Origin: Kolteria novifilia
GTDB taxonomy: Bacteria > Planctomycetota > Planctomycetia > Kolteriales > Kolteriaceae
Direction of reading: 5' to 3'
Length of the DNA: 64,000 bases
Assembly (NCBI GenBank): GCA_007748055.1
Contig: CP036279.1
Location: 2,666,001-2,730,000, forward strand
Below, in pieces: positions 41,115 through 49,183 of the stretch. Positions within the stretch are counted from its first letter, which is position 1. Each line of letters starts with the position of its first letter. The notes below the pieces were generated by a model, which was not told where the DNA came from, did no database searches, and saw nothing but the letters and a program-made list of their open reading frames with translations. The position numbers were made by a program, and so were the translations under genes.

Positions 41115-42224
41115 TTAGTTGCGGCGAAGATCATCGTTGAAGGCCTCGCCAAAGATTGAAAAATCGACTGATTGCGCTGGGAATCCGTTGAAAGCTGAGA
41201 AGGCGAACGCCTCTCCACGTTGAGCCATCTTGCCGGCGATCGGGGCCGCGACCCAGAAGCCACCCGGAGGGGCATCGTCGGTCGAGGCATACTCGGACAC
41301 CGGAGCGTGAGCGTCTTCACCCCACGAGTTGAGGCAGTAAGCCGCCCCATGACCACCGCCGGCGGACCGTGGGCAATCCACCGTGTCGTCCACCGCGACG
41401 AAGCACATCTGATGAGCCCAAGAGCCAGATGGAATCCCCCACAGCCGCCCATCGATCACTTTGGCTCGCATCTGGAAGCCCTGGTTCGATGCGATGGTCA
41501 CCGGGTAGCCGTTGGTGATCGCGTCTCGAATTTCCTCGTACGAGTGAACGCGAGCCGTCGCCCCGACGATGTGCTCTTTCGCGATCTCGATGAACTGGCT
41601 TGGTGGGCCCTTGTGACCCCATTCCTTCGCGATATCTCCGGAGTATGGCGGGACATTGGGGGCATCCGCCGCAAGCACGCCGTACTTGCGGACCGCATCA
41701 GCCGCCCACACGCCGAGGCTCCCATCGGATCGACCAAGCCTACCGCCCCCGATCTGGACGCGAGACGTGCCGTAGATGTACGGTTGGAACGCCGAGCGGA
41801 ATTCCTCCCTCTCGTTATGGAGAGCGATCTCCACGCACTGAAGGTAGTTGATCGCGTTGGCGGCGCCCTGGCTGACGCAGTCCCCGATCTTCTGGTCGAA
41901 TGTCTCGAGGTGTTTGCCGTCGTTGACGAGCTTGGCCGCGTCCCAAAGATTGACCACGGAGCCCTTGGAGCTGTGAGCCGGCGTGATGGCAAACTTCGGG
42001 AATGTGTCGCCGATGGCGTTCCACGCCTGCTCGGCTTCATCTTCGCCCGCCCAGCCTTGGAGCGGTACTGGTGCCGGGTTGTCGTCGGAGCCGAGGTCGG
42101 GAATCAGTTCCGGGTTGTAAATCGCCACCGCCGAGATAATCGCTACGACGATCGCCATCGCGAGCGAGGTCTTCGGTTTCTTCTTGATGGCCGCGAGCCA
42201 CGAGCCGAGTTTCGAGAAGTCCAT
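41115..42224 (-). CDS. Membrane-anchored papain-like (C1) cysteine protease; lysis candidate
   Basis: The protein has 369 residues. One transmembrane helix (about 20-37: LAMAIVVAIISAVAIYNP) acts as an N-terminal signal anchor. The catalytic triad of papain fold enzymes is complete: Cys116 in QKIGDCVSQGAANAINYLQ, with Gln111 for the oxyanion hole; His271 in GSWAHQMCFVAVDD; Asn299 in YCLNSWGE. C1 enzymes cut peptide bonds and are not typical lysis enzymes. The context (small membrane proteins and a lipoprotein) makes it a possible endolysin attacking wall or surface protein. An export-dependent host-modification role is the alternative. Confidence 0.75.
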   Translation of the reverse strand: MDFSKLGSWLAAIKKKPKTSLAMAIVVAIISAVAIYNPELIPDLGSDDNPAPVPLQGWAGEDEAEQAWNAIGDTFPKFAITPAHSSKGSVVNLWDAAKLVNDGKHLETFDQKIGDCVSQGAANAINYLQCVEIALHNEREEFRSAFQPYIYGTSRVQIGGGRLGRSDGSLGVWAADAVRKYGVLAADAPNVPPYSGDIAKEWGHKGPPSQFIEIAKEHIVGATARVHSYEEIRDAITNGYPVTIASNQGFQMRAKVIDGRLWGIPSGSWAHQMCFVAVDDTVDCPRSAGGGHGAAYCLNSWGEDAHAPVSEYASTDDAPPGGFWVAAPIAGKMAQRGEAFAFSAFNGFPAQSVDFSIFGEAFNDDLRRN

Positions 42225-42266
42225 TCGTCAGTTCCCTGGTTCGTCCACGTTGGTCGATCCGGCGCC

Positions 42267-42515
42267 CTACGGGCAGGCGCCGCCGAGTTTGTTGCGTTGA
42301 GAGCGAGACGTTGCTTCGACCGGGTCACAGACCGGAACTGGCCTGACCTCGACAGACTCTTGCCGCGTCTTCAACCCGACAATCCGCGTCGCCAAGTCGA
42401 GTTTGATCGGGATTTGAAACTGGATCTGGAACATCGAGGCGACTAGCGTCCCAATCGCGATGCCGCTGGCCATCCACGTGCTCTTCTGCGCCTTGCTGAG
42501 CGGTTGCTCGCCCAT
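42267..42515 (-). CDS. Small single-span membrane protein
   Basis: The protein has 82 residues: MGEQPLSKAQK, then a helix at about 14-30 (WMASGIAIGTLVASMFQ), then a charged tail rich in Val and Arg. It lies just upstream of the papain-like gene. It may be a holin or an i-spanin-like partner, but the single helix and short tail are not decisive. Confidence 0.5.
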   Translation of the reverse strand: MGEQPLSKAQKSTWMASGIAIGTLVASMFQIQFQIPIKLDLATRIVGLKTRQESVEVRPVPVCDPVEATSRSQRNKLGGACP

Positions 42516-42528
42516 TGCCGGACTCCGT

Positions 42529-43233
42529 TTACTCGAGTTCCGCTGCTTCCAGGCCGTCAGCGATAGCCAACCATGCGTCTTTGATGTTGCGGCAGTCGTT
42601 GAATACGCCGCGTTCGAAGAGGTCCGACATGTAGGCCTGATAGGCTGGCTGCCAGTAGAGCTTCCAGTCGCCGACGTATCCGGCAGCGGCCTTGCGGACG
42701 CCAGCCGACGTGAGAGCGACCACTTCGCCGCAATCGCTATCGGACGTCACGCTCGAACCGATCTCCCGAAAGACCGCCGCCACGTCAGCGGATCGGTGCC
42801 GGGCATCGGCTGGAAGCGTTTGAGCCCAAGTGAACGAAAGCTTGGTGAGCTGGAACGCACCGTCGGCCGGCAGGATTGGTTCGTCGTCGGGGCCGGGCGG
42901 GATGTCGCCTTGCACGGTGATGATCGTTTGAGCAACCGCCGCGTCTCCACCGTTGGCGACACTGAGCATGACGGCGTATGGCCCGGGATACTTGCTCGAA
43001 AACAGCATCATCAGCTTGCCGGCCTTCGGAACCGGTCGCAGCTCGGCATCGTTTGGGATGACCGACCACTCGTGGTCCGATGCGACCGACTCCGAAGCGT
43101 CGAGGAACACGACGACTCCTGGGTCTGGCTCGGACGTGCCGATGACATTGATTACGGCCTTGGCCGGCGAGGGGGGCACCGGCGAGGGATCTTGCGTGGG
43201 AACGAAGAGGAGCAGGATGGTCGTCAAGTTCAT
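42529..43233 (-). CDS. Hypothetical exported protein with PKD-like domain
   Basis: The protein has 234 residues. It opens with a hydrophobic MNLTTILLLFV segment and a Pro-rich stretch. The first half has a PKD/Ig-like strand pattern with VFLDASESVASDHEWSVIP and GPYAVMLSVANGGDAA. The second half is helical. It is likely exported and acts at the cell envelope; it belongs to the probable lysis block. Confidence 0.55.
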   Translation of the reverse strand: MNLTTILLLFVPTQDPSPVPPSPAKAVINVIGTSEPDPGVVVFLDASESVASDHEWSVIPNDAELRPVPKAGKLMMLFSSKYPGPYAVMLSVANGGDAAVAQTIITVQGDIPPGPDDEPILPADGAFQLTKLSFTWAQTLPADARHRSADVAAVFREIGSSVTSDSDCGEVVALTSAGVRKAAAGYVGDWKLYWQPAYQAYMSDLFERGVFNDCRNIKDAWLAIADGLEAAELE

Positions 43234-43332
43234 GGCATACCTCGCGCACGTTTTTGGTTAAACGCACGCGGGCTGCCTCCTGACACTCCCGCGAGAAGAC
43301 ATCTGGACCGATGTCTATCGGCACTGTATCGA

Positions 43333-43530
43333 TCAGGTCTCAGAAAAGCAAGGTGGAGTTTCGGTCTCGGGGTTGATCTTCACGTCGCAAGAGGCGTCGA
43401 TCGTGATTGCCGCCTTCGACGCGCGGGAGAGGATAACGACGATCGGTTCCCCGTCCGGCGGGATGATCTCTATCCGCTGCCCACGCTTCAATCGCGTGGT
43501 TTTCGTGCCACGCTTCTTCATCGCAACCAT
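43333..43530 (-). CDS. CsrA-like small protein (divergent)
   Basis: The protein has 65 residues from ATG at 43530. After a basic start, RLKRGQRIEIIPPDGEPIVV is followed by ILSRASKAAITIDASCDVKI. The strand pattern follows CsrA: GxxIxI, IVVxIL, and then a xAxIxIDAxxDVxI strand. The MLxLxR opening of CsrA is absent. It is therefore a divergent relative at best, weaker than the copy at 52913-53089. Role: possible post-transcriptional regulator. Confidence 0.5.
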   Translation of the reverse strand: MVAMKKRGTKTTRLKRGQRIEIIPPDGEPIVVILSRASKAAITIDASCDVKINPETETPPCFSET

Positions 43531-43612
43531 GGTTCCACCCCTTAGTCGATTGAGGTCGGGGGCTGGGATGTCTCTCAACCCAGCCCCATGGTTCTGGTTG
43601 GCCGACGAAGAG

Positions 43613-43957
43613 CTAGTCTTGCTCTCCACGATGTTCCCGCTGTTCCTTTGGCACGGTTTTCACCTTGGCCTTTTCGGGCGCCTCGATCTCAATGAATTTG
43701 TTCTCGCCGTCGAGCTTGACCTTCGTGATGCCGTGCTTGTGCATCTGCTCGATGAGCCTCTGCTCGCAGTGCCCGCGATTCTCTGCGGCTTCGGCCGCAT
43801 CGCGCTTGGCTTGAATGAATTTGTCGCGAGCGTCGAGAACCTCCTTTGGCGGCTTCGGCGTCTCCATGCCGGGGAACTCCGACTGTTCGAGACGCTCCTT
43901 AGGCTTCTGGCTTCCCGCCGTTTTCTTCTTCACTGCGGCTTTCTTCTTCACTGCCAT
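43613..43957 (-). CDS. Hypothetical basic coiled-coil protein
   Basis: The protein has 114 residues. The N-terminus is Lys-rich and disordered (MAVKKKAAVKKKTAGSQ), followed by a long helix (EVLDARDKFIQAKRDAAEAA) and a small beta unit (ITKVKLDGENKFIEIEAPEK). It resembles small phage helix-plus-beta-hairpin proteins of unknown function. Confidence 0.5.
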   Translation of the reverse strand: MAVKKKAAVKKKTAGSQKPKERLEQSEFPGMETPKPPKEVLDARDKFIQAKRDAAEAAENRGHCEQRLIEQMHKHGITKVKLDGENKFIEIEAPEKAKVKTVPKEQREHRGEQD

Positions 43958-44041
43958 CCTTGAACCCTTTCACTTGAAATGCGTTACTGAAACCTACGCA
44001 GTATTTTCCTCCTGTTGCCTCTTACACGACCGCCGGCGAGG

Positions 44042-44692
44042 TCAGTTCCTTTTGATCATGTCCTCACGGGGAATGACGCCCATCAATTGCCCTTGCCCGC
44101 CATAGTCGAAGACGAATCGCAAACGTGGTTCGTTGTTGGCAAACGCGACTGACGCTCTCACGTTCGGAAGCATCGAGACCAGCCGCAAGTAACTAGCGTA
44201 GAAGTGTCCCTCTCCGCGAAAGGGGGTAAATGGCTTGTCGGCCGTCCACCCCGTTCCCTTGCACTCGAAGCATCTCCAATCAAAGCCGTCTAGCCTCACC
44301 TCGTAGCCAAGGCCATCGCAGATATTGCACTTGCGGTGACAGTGTGGACACTCGCCGTCGATGTCGCACCTCTCGCATTTCAGCCGCTGGACGAATCCTT
44401 TCCTGCACTTATCACAAGCAGCCCACAGGGTGACATCAGTTGCTGACTCATCCGTGACCGGCTCGCCCGGCTCATCGACCCAATCCCAGTTCAGGTGATC
44501 GACACCCTTGGGCAGATGGCCGGTAGACGACATCCGCAGCTGTCCCTCATCGGGCACGCGGGCGCAAATGCAACCGTCGGTCGCGTAGATCCAGCCATTG
44601 CGAGCGAACGGGTGAGCGAGATTGTGCCGCCCGTATGGCTCACCGCAAAAACGATAGAGGAGCGTCATATCGAGTTCAGTTGCGTTGCTCAT
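44042..44692 (-). CDS. Hypothetical protein with central Cys-rich zinc region
   Basis: The protein has 216 residues. The first part (GWIYATDGCICARV) and the last (YLRLVSMLPNVRASVA, then NEPRLRFVFDYG) look like a beta-clamp-type strand pattern. A Cys-rich block between them (CDKCRKGFVQRLKCERC, then CPHCHRKCNICDGLGYEV, CFECKGTGW) resembles a DnaJ-type zinc domain. The function is not known; it may bind nucleic acid or polymerase. Confidence 0.5.
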   Translation of the reverse strand: MSNATELDMTLLYRFCGEPYGRHNLAHPFARNGWIYATDGCICARVPDEGQLRMSSTGHLPKGVDHLNWDWVDEPGEPVTDESATDVTLWAACDKCRKGFVQRLKCERCDIDGECPHCHRKCNICDGLGYEVRLDGFDWRCFECKGTGWTADKPFTPFRGEGHFYASYLRLVSMLPNVRASVAFANNEPRLRFVFDYGGQGQLMGVIPREDMIKRN

Positions 44693-45006
44693 TCCACCTC
44701 TCCAGTCAACGCCATCTCATGCGCCATCAGCATCCGGCACGCCGCGTGACCCAAGTGGTCATCCTGGGTGTCACCGGCGAGGTAGGCGAACACGTGCGTG
44801 AGCGCGTGATTCAGATGATCGTCTGTCGCGATACCCTTCCAGTTGCCCTCCCCATACTTCAGGGCGCCGCGGTGCAGGACACCCGCGATCGCGAACAGCG
44901 AATGCGCTGGCAGGAGGTCAAACCGAACGTCTATCGCCGATTGTTTGCGGCCTTGCTCGTTCTCGGTGATCGGCGCGTTCGGTGACAGGTCAACGTCAAT
45001 TGGCAT
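44689..45006 (-). CDS. DUF5664 dATP/dGTP diphosphohydrolase-type protein
   Basis: The protein has 105 residues from ATG at 45006 (a GTG at 45009 is also possible). Family features: FDLLPAHSLFAIAGVLHRGA, LKYGEGNWKGI and HLNHALTHVFAYLAGD followed by DDHLGHAACRMLMA. These helices and His/Asp positions match the N-terminal dATP/dGTP diphosphohydrolase family found in phages. It would alter dNTP pools. No PurZ-like gene, which would indicate a 2-aminoadenine genome, was found in the prophage. Confidence 0.7.
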   Translation of the reverse strand: MPIDVDLSPNAPITENEQGRKQSAIDVRFDLLPAHSLFAIAGVLHRGALKYGEGNWKGIATDDHLNHALTHVFAYLAGDTQDDHLGHAACRMLMAHEMALTGEVE

Positions 45007-45009
45007 CAC

Positions 45010-45111
45010 TCACCACCTCCCTCTCGCTGTTGCTATCGAGCCGACGATCAACATGGCCAACAACAAAGCCACGGTCCCTAGGATGCCAATTGTCCATTGA
45101 ATGTCAGTCAT
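45010..45111 (-). CDS. Tiny single-helix membrane protein
   Basis: The protein has 33 residues (MTDIQWTIGILGTVALLLAM, then LIVGSIATARGRW). It is one transmembrane helix with a basic end. It sits in a tight gene string, with ATGA overlap on its upstream side. Function unknown. Confidence 0.5.
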   Translation of the reverse strand: MTDIQWTIGILGTVALLLAMLIVGSIATARGRW

Positions 45112-45200
45112 CGGTGGAGTCCTTTTGGCCCCCATTCCACGAATGCCCGTGCCGTCAACGCGTGATTGCAGCCAATCACGAACGCCTTGGCGGTGATCAC
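45108..45200 (-). CDS. Tiny hypothetical ORF
   Basis: The protein has 30 residues from GTG at 45200, ending in an ATGA overlap with the next small gene. The sequence ITAKAFVIGCNHALTARAF looks coding-like, and the coupling supports it. No family was recognised. Confidence 0.35.
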   Translation of the reverse strand: MITAKAFVIGCNHALTARAFVEWGPKGLHR

Positions 45201-45251
45201 ATTACCGTCTTTGATTTCCAGAAGAGTCGGTTTCGGATGGAATAGGAAAAC

Positions 45252-45767
45252 TCATTTGAACCCTTTCACTGCTTGCGCCATGGCGACGGTCGCCGGCTCC
45301 ACGATCCCTTCCGCCACCAAACCCAACTGGTAGAGACCGAACGCGTCGCCCACGTCATTGGACTCGAAGAGCTGCTCCCATCGCTTCTGGATGTGGGCCA
45401 GCATCACGTCTTTGGGCGCGTTGCCCTTGCCGGTGACGAACTTCTTGAGCGTTGTCGGTGGCACTTCCACGATGCGGTTGGACAGGTCGACCAGATGCCA
45501 TCTCAGGATGCCGCCGAGTTCGCATAGCCGCGATTGGCCGGCGAGGTTGTGCCCGAACGAATAGCTCTCGATGTAGATGGCGTTGATAAAGTGGCTCTTG
45601 AGGTAGTCGAGAATGCTAGCCACAAGCAGGTCGTAGCGCATCACGCGATCTGCAACCGCTTCCCCTAGGCTCTTCGACGGAAACTCCTTCGCGTGCCACT
45701 CCCTACCATCGCCGATCACCACGGCTGTGTTGGTCAGCGAAGCGTCAATGCCAACGATGTTGCTCAC
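45252..45767 (-). CDS. RuvC-fold (Holliday-junction resolvase-like) protein
   Basis: The protein has 171 residues from GTG at 45767 (GTGA overlap with the upstream gene). The start NIVGIDASLTNTAVVIGDG carries the first catalytic Asp of the RNase H fold. INAIYIESYSFG supplies a Glu at the third strand, and a late DVGDAFGLYQLGL carries the final Asp. Phages use such enzymes to resolve branched DNA before packaging. Confidence 0.75.
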   Translation of the reverse strand: MSNIVGIDASLTNTAVVIGDGREWHAKEFPSKSLGEAVADRVMRYDLLVASILDYLKSHFINAIYIESYSFGHNLAGQSRLCELGGILRWHLVDLSNRIVEVPPTTLKKFVTGKGNAPKDVMLAHIQKRWEQLFESNDVGDAFGLYQLGLVAEGIVEPATVAMAQAVKGFK

Positions 45768-46189
45768 TTCTTCGCCACCTTCCCCTCGAAGCCGCATTGT
45801 TTGCACGCGAGCATCCACTCGCCAATCCCGCGCATTCGCTCGATCATCTTCTCTTGGCAGAGCGGACAGAGTTTCGATTGAGCTTGCTTGATTGGCATCT
45901 GGACGACGTCTTTCTCTGTCGACGGCCGCAAGATCTTCGCGTAGCGGTGACGGAGTAGCGTTACCTCGACTCGTCGCACGTCGATCGCGAACAGATGCTG
46001 GCCGTCATTGACGAGCAGGAACGGAAGACTGATCGCTTCAATGCGCAGTGGCTCACCGGTGATGTTCTTCTTCTTGGGACGAGGCGAGTGGAAGATGTAG
46101 GAGTCGTTCCAACAGCTTGACGTTTCGTCTCGCTCATCCGTGATCGCGATCCACTGGCCTTCGCGCAGGCAATCAATCGGTGTGCTCAT
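45764..46189 (-). CDS. Hypothetical zinc-finger protein
   Basis: The protein has 141 residues from ATG at 46189, with GGGAGAG upstream. A beta-rich body precedes a C-terminal zinc ribbon: CPLCQEKM, then CKQCGFEG. It is coupled to the RuvC-like gene and may assist it. Confidence 0.55.
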   Translation of the reverse strand: MSTPIDCLREGQWIAITDERDETSSCWNDSYIFHSPRPKKKNITGEPLRIEAISLPFLLVNDGQHLFAIDVRRVEVTLLRHRYAKILRPSTEKDVVQMPIKQAQSKLCPLCQEKMIERMRGIGEWMLACKQCGFEGKVAKK

Positions 46190-46206
46190 CTGTCTCTCCC
46201 AAGGAC

Positions 46207-46240
46207 GTGCCCCGACCGGCCAGAGTTCCAGCCGGGGCAC
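46207..46240. other. Strong hairpin in intergenic gap
   Basis: GTGCCCCG (46207-46214) pairs perfectly with CGGGGCAC (46233-46240), and further pairing is possible inside the loop. A second GC-rich hairpin (GCCGGC/GCCGG type) lies near 46292-46306. It sits 17 bases upstream of the 46189 start, so it may be an attenuator or processing site rather than a terminator (no T-tract). Confidence 0.5.
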
Positions 46241-46314
46241 GGACCCAAGCGGTAAAGAGTCCCACGTGATACTGAGCACGCGGAACCCTCACGCCGGCTA
46301 CGCGCCGGAGTGAT

Positions 46315-46509
46315 TCACGGTACATCCTCGGTCGTCAGCTCAATCGTCCACCAACCCCAATGCGCGTCGCCGGTATCCACCTCGATCTCAAGGCCAGTTT
46401 CGTCCAAGGTGGTATCGATAGGCTTGATGCCAATGTCTGCCTTCTCTAACGATTCCTTGAGAAGATCGATAACCGTCTGCTTGGCGGCGATGATTTCTTC
46501 TTCACTCAT
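46315..46509 (-). CDS. Small acidic hypothetical protein
   Basis: The protein has 64 residues from ATG at 46509 (ATGA overlap). A helical N-terminus (MSEEEIIAAKQTVIDLLKES) precedes a strand pair with a Trp motif (HWGWWTIEL). No family was recognised. Confidence 0.5.
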   Translation of the reverse strand: MSEEEIIAAKQTVIDLLKESLEKADIGIKPIDTTLDETGLEIEVDTGDAHWGWWTIELTTEDVP

Positions 46510-46916
46510 GTTGCGAACTCCAGTTCCTCGATTGTTAGTGGCACATCGAAACTGCCAAGTCGCCCCTTCCATGGGATCGGCTCAGCGAGTGCTCGCGGGT
46601 TCTGAAGCAACAGGCACCAAGGCCCTTCCGCCCAATAGAGAAACGCAGGCCGCTCGTAGAACAGGTCACCTAGAGACATGCTGTCGACGACATCGACAAC
46701 GCCGACAACGCATCCCGCCGGAAGGGTGTTCGGCGATTGAATCCCGTACGTCTTCTTCAGCAACGCATCGTTTCGACGAGGACGAGATAGAGACGCGTGG
46801 ATCAGCAGAGGCCCGCGGTAGCAGGACTTGATCGGCGGCCTCGTGCGGTTCTCGACGTTCTTGCCTTTGGCGAGGATCGCCCATGCCCAAGGCTGTTGGA
46901 TGGATAGGCACTTCAT
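46506..46916 (-). CDS. ASCH-domain protein
   Basis: The protein has 136 residues from ATG at 46916. The ASCH pattern is clear: MKCLSIQQPWAWAILAKGKN, then VENRTRPP, RGPLLIHAS, then GCVVGVVDVVD and WCLLLQNPRAL. ASCH proteins bind RNA, and some have ribonuclease or amidohydrolase activity. Phages use them in RNA-level control. It is in a tight operon with ATGA overlaps on both sides. Confidence 0.85.
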   Translation of the reverse strand: MKCLSIQQPWAWAILAKGKNVENRTRPPIKSCYRGPLLIHASLSRPRRNDALLKKTYGIQSPNTLPAGCVVGVVDVVDSMSLGDLFYERPAFLYWAEGPWCLLLQNPRALAEPIPWKGRLGSFDVPLTIEELEFAT

Positions 46917-47503
46917 CAGACAGCTTCCTTTCCTTCGTGCTTGACCATGTAGAGACGCCCGTCCTTGTCGAAGATCTCGGGACGATCGCCTCGCATCTCC
47001 TCTTCGCGCCACGAGCGACGGGCCACGATCATTCGCTCAGGGTCGAATCGCGTACGACTGGTGACTCGGTCGCCACGGTGACACGTGCATGCCACCGTGC
47101 CGGTTTGTTTCATGCCCAAGTCTTCGCCGTAGAGCTTGATGCAATTCGCCAGCCACGTCCCGCACGCGTAGATCGACACGTACCCCGAGTCGAGACACCA
47201 TTTGCACTCGTAAGTGCCTTCGCGATGCCTCCGGTTGGCTGGAGTATCGACGCCCTTCGACATCTCCGAGCACAAGCGACGGATGACGGCCGCGTGTCGC
47301 TCGTACGGCGTTGTCTGCTCCGCGCCGTAGAGGCGCTTGGACGCTTCACGCGCTGTGTCGAACTCGAACGAGACTAGAAGTTCCCGCCATGCTCGGAAGA
47401 TCATCTGACGATGGTCGTCTTCCTGCTTGTTGAGCCACGTCTTGATTCCCGGGAAAAACGCGCAGTGGCGTTCAAACCAGTCTTTGAACTCGTCATTGGT
47501 CAT
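46916..47503 (-). CDS. Hypothetical protein with two Cys pairs (loader/primase-type position)
   Basis: The protein has 195 residues from ATG at 47503. The first 90 residues are helical (FFPGIKTWLNKQEDDHRQ, then FRAWRELLVSF). A CKWCLDSGYV segment and a CTCHRGD segment follow as likely zinc ligands. It follows a DUF1376 protein, a place often taken by replication accessory or helicase-loader proteins; function unproven. Confidence 0.5.
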   Translation of the reverse strand: MTNDEFKDWFERHCAFFPGIKTWLNKQEDDHRQMIFRAWRELLVSFEFDTAREASKRLYGAEQTTPYERHAAVIRRLCSEMSKGVDTPANRRHREGTYECKWCLDSGYVSIYACGTWLANCIKLYGEDLGMKQTGTVACTCHRGDRVTSRTRFDPERMIVARRSWREEEMRGDRPEIFDKDGRLYMVKHEGKEAV

Positions 47504-48317
47504 CCGCGCCGTCCTCGCCAAACGCCTTTGCCATCTCCGCCTTCAGGTCGAATGGCTTCGGCGACGAACCCTCTTGGTTCGCCAAATCCCATTCGCTCTC
47601 GTCGTCGTCGTACCGCCCCCCGTTCAGCCACGTCGCGGGGTGCGGGATGAATTGTCGATCACCACGACTTGCCATCGGAGACGCCGCGAACGCCTTCACG
47701 CGGCTCAGGAGGAAGTCGATTGTTTGCTTCGAGGTCCAATCGTGTTCGGACCGCAGGCGAGCCCCAGCACGCTTGTAGGCTTCGTGCGCGGCTTTCTTGG
47801 ACACCTTCCGGGGGTAGTGTTCCCACCACTCGGAGAAGGCCTTCGAGTATTTGAATTTTGAAGACTTCGATTGGTCCGAATCGGAATCCGTCAAACCGGA
47901 GGTTTGATCGAGAGAGTTCGAAGAACTCTCTTCTTCTATATCTCTGGTTGTGGTTGTGGTTGTGGTATTGCCATTGGCAGAATCATGCGGTTGCCATCGT
48001 GATCGGGCACCCTTTGTTCCTGCTTCCGCTTTCCTCTTCCTCTTCTGTTCCATGAGTTTACGTTCATTCTCAAGCCGTAAATTGATGTAGCGTTTCTGTC
48101 CAACGTCATCGACGTATGAGTCAAATTTGAGGTCGATTACGGTTCGGATTAGGGCCCGTTTGCGTCCACATTGATGCGTTTGATGTTCCGTCAACGGGCC
48201 CTTCGCCCACTCCAAAGCGAGCAGGCGAATGTAGATGCCGACTTCCGCGTCCGACATGTCCATGGTGCCCACGAGGAAGTCGTCGGCGTAGAACGGAAAC
48301 CAGGGCGTTTTGTCCAC
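47493..48317 (-). CDS. DUF1376 (YdaU-like) replication-type protein
   Basis: The protein has 274 residues. The start WFPFYADDFLVGTMDMSDAE and YIRLLALEWAKGPL are the DUF1376 signature of prophage replication-region proteins. A poly-Thr run (about 117-123), encoded by a GGTTGT-type repeat, follows a basic helix. The C-terminal part (FSEWWEHYPRKVSKKAAHEA, then FIPHPATWLNGGRY) matches the extended family. It probably helps load the host replicative helicase. Confidence 0.8.
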   Translation of the reverse strand: MDKTPWFPFYADDFLVGTMDMSDAEVGIYIRLLALEWAKGPLTEHQTHQCGRKRALIRTVIDLKFDSYVDDVGQKRYINLRLENERKLMEQKRKRKAEAGTKGARSRWQPHDSANGNTTTTTTTRDIEEESSSNSLDQTSGLTDSDSDQSKSSKFKYSKAFSEWWEHYPRKVSKKAAHEAYKRAGARLRSEHDWTSKQTIDFLLSRVKAFAASPMASRGDRQFIPHPATWLNGGRYDDDESEWDLANQEGSSPKPFDLKAEMAKAFGEDGADDQ

Positions 48318-48329
48318 GAAGAGCTACCA

Positions 48330-48941
48330 TTAGAACGGGACTGCGTCATCGTCTTCACCGACGTCCGGAACCGGCGACTCTACCGGCTCTTCGGCCTCTG
48401 CTGGAGTCGCCTTGGCCTTCCCCTTGGACTTGGCTTTTGCCGCCTTGGGTCGCCCCTTCGGCTTGGCCTCGTTGCGTGTCTGGTTGCCAGCGATCGCGCG
48501 GAACTCTCCACCGAATTTCTGTTGGAGCTGCTTAGCCTTCTCGGGGGAAATGTTGCCGCCGCCGGGCGTCGCGTCGTAGTTGTTAATCCAACTGATTCGG
48601 AAGCGGATCTGATCCTTGTAGGAATCCTCCTGGACCACGATCGAGACCGGATGCGGATCCCACTCCTGGTTGATAATTGCTTCGAGGTTGCCCTCGAACC
48701 CCGTGCTCTTAGCTAGGCTTTCAACCTGTTGACGGTTGATGGAGCCATCCTTTTTGATGACCCACAGATCCCCTCTCGCGACGAGGTTGTGCTCGGACCA
48801 ATCGCACCATTCGCCTTCATGCCAGACGTCGAGAATTTTGACCTCGATCCCAATGGCAACCGCTTCCGATTCAGCCTCTTTCAGCCAATAGGAGACGATG
48901 TCGCCGCGAAAGTTTCCTGCCTGTTGAATTTCTTGACTCAT
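48330..48941 (-). CDS. Probable ssDNA-binding protein with SSB-like acidic tip
   Basis: The protein has 203 residues. An OB-type beta-rich body covers about 1-140 (FRGDIVSYWLKEAESEAVAI, then IRFRISWINNY). A Lys/Ala-rich linker and a C-terminal tail ending GEDDDAVPF follow. SSB proteins end in a similar acidic peptide with a final Pro-Phe that docks partners. Its place in the recombination/replication block fits. The body sequence itself does not match SSB closely, so the call rests on tail and context. Confidence 0.6.
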   Translation of the reverse strand: MSQEIQQAGNFRGDIVSYWLKEAESEAVAIGIEVKILDVWHEGEWCDWSEHNLVARGDLWVIKKDGSINRQQVESLAKSTGFEGNLEAIINQEWDPHPVSIVVQEDSYKDQIRFRISWINNYDATPGGGNISPEKAKQLQQKFGGEFRAIAGNQTRNEAKPKGRPKAAKAKSKGKAKATPAEAEEPVESPVPDVGEDDDAVPF

Positions 48942-49183
48942 TGCCCGTCCTTTTCCTGCTCGTTACCCTCAGACGCCCGTTCATCGTCGCCGGTCAAATC
49001 GGTGTAGAGACCAGCGAACAATGTGAACTCACCAGTGAGTTGATGAAGCATCATCGACTCACCACCTCCATTGACCCACACCTCAAGCGAGACGGTCCCG
49101 CTCGCGTCATTGAGTTGCTCAATGATGTTTCCCAACTCGGAGAGCAATTCCTTCGCTCGATCAGCTAGTGCTTTTTCGTTCAC
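48938..49183 (-). CDS. Small acidic hypothetical protein
   Basis: The protein has 81 residues. A helix (ALADRAKELLSELGNIIEQL) precedes two strands and an acidic end. It is coupled by ATGA to the SSB-tailed gene. No family was recognised. Confidence 0.5.
   Translation of the reverse strand: MNEKALADRAKELLSELGNIIEQLNDASGTVSLEVWVNGGGESMMLHQLTGEFTLFAGLYTDLTGDDERASEGNEQEKDGQ

Noticed and set aside
44689-45006. A full 2-aminoadenine (Z-genome) pathway
   Set aside because: Only the diphosphohydrolase-type gene is present; no PurZ-like synthetase was found in any frame examined.
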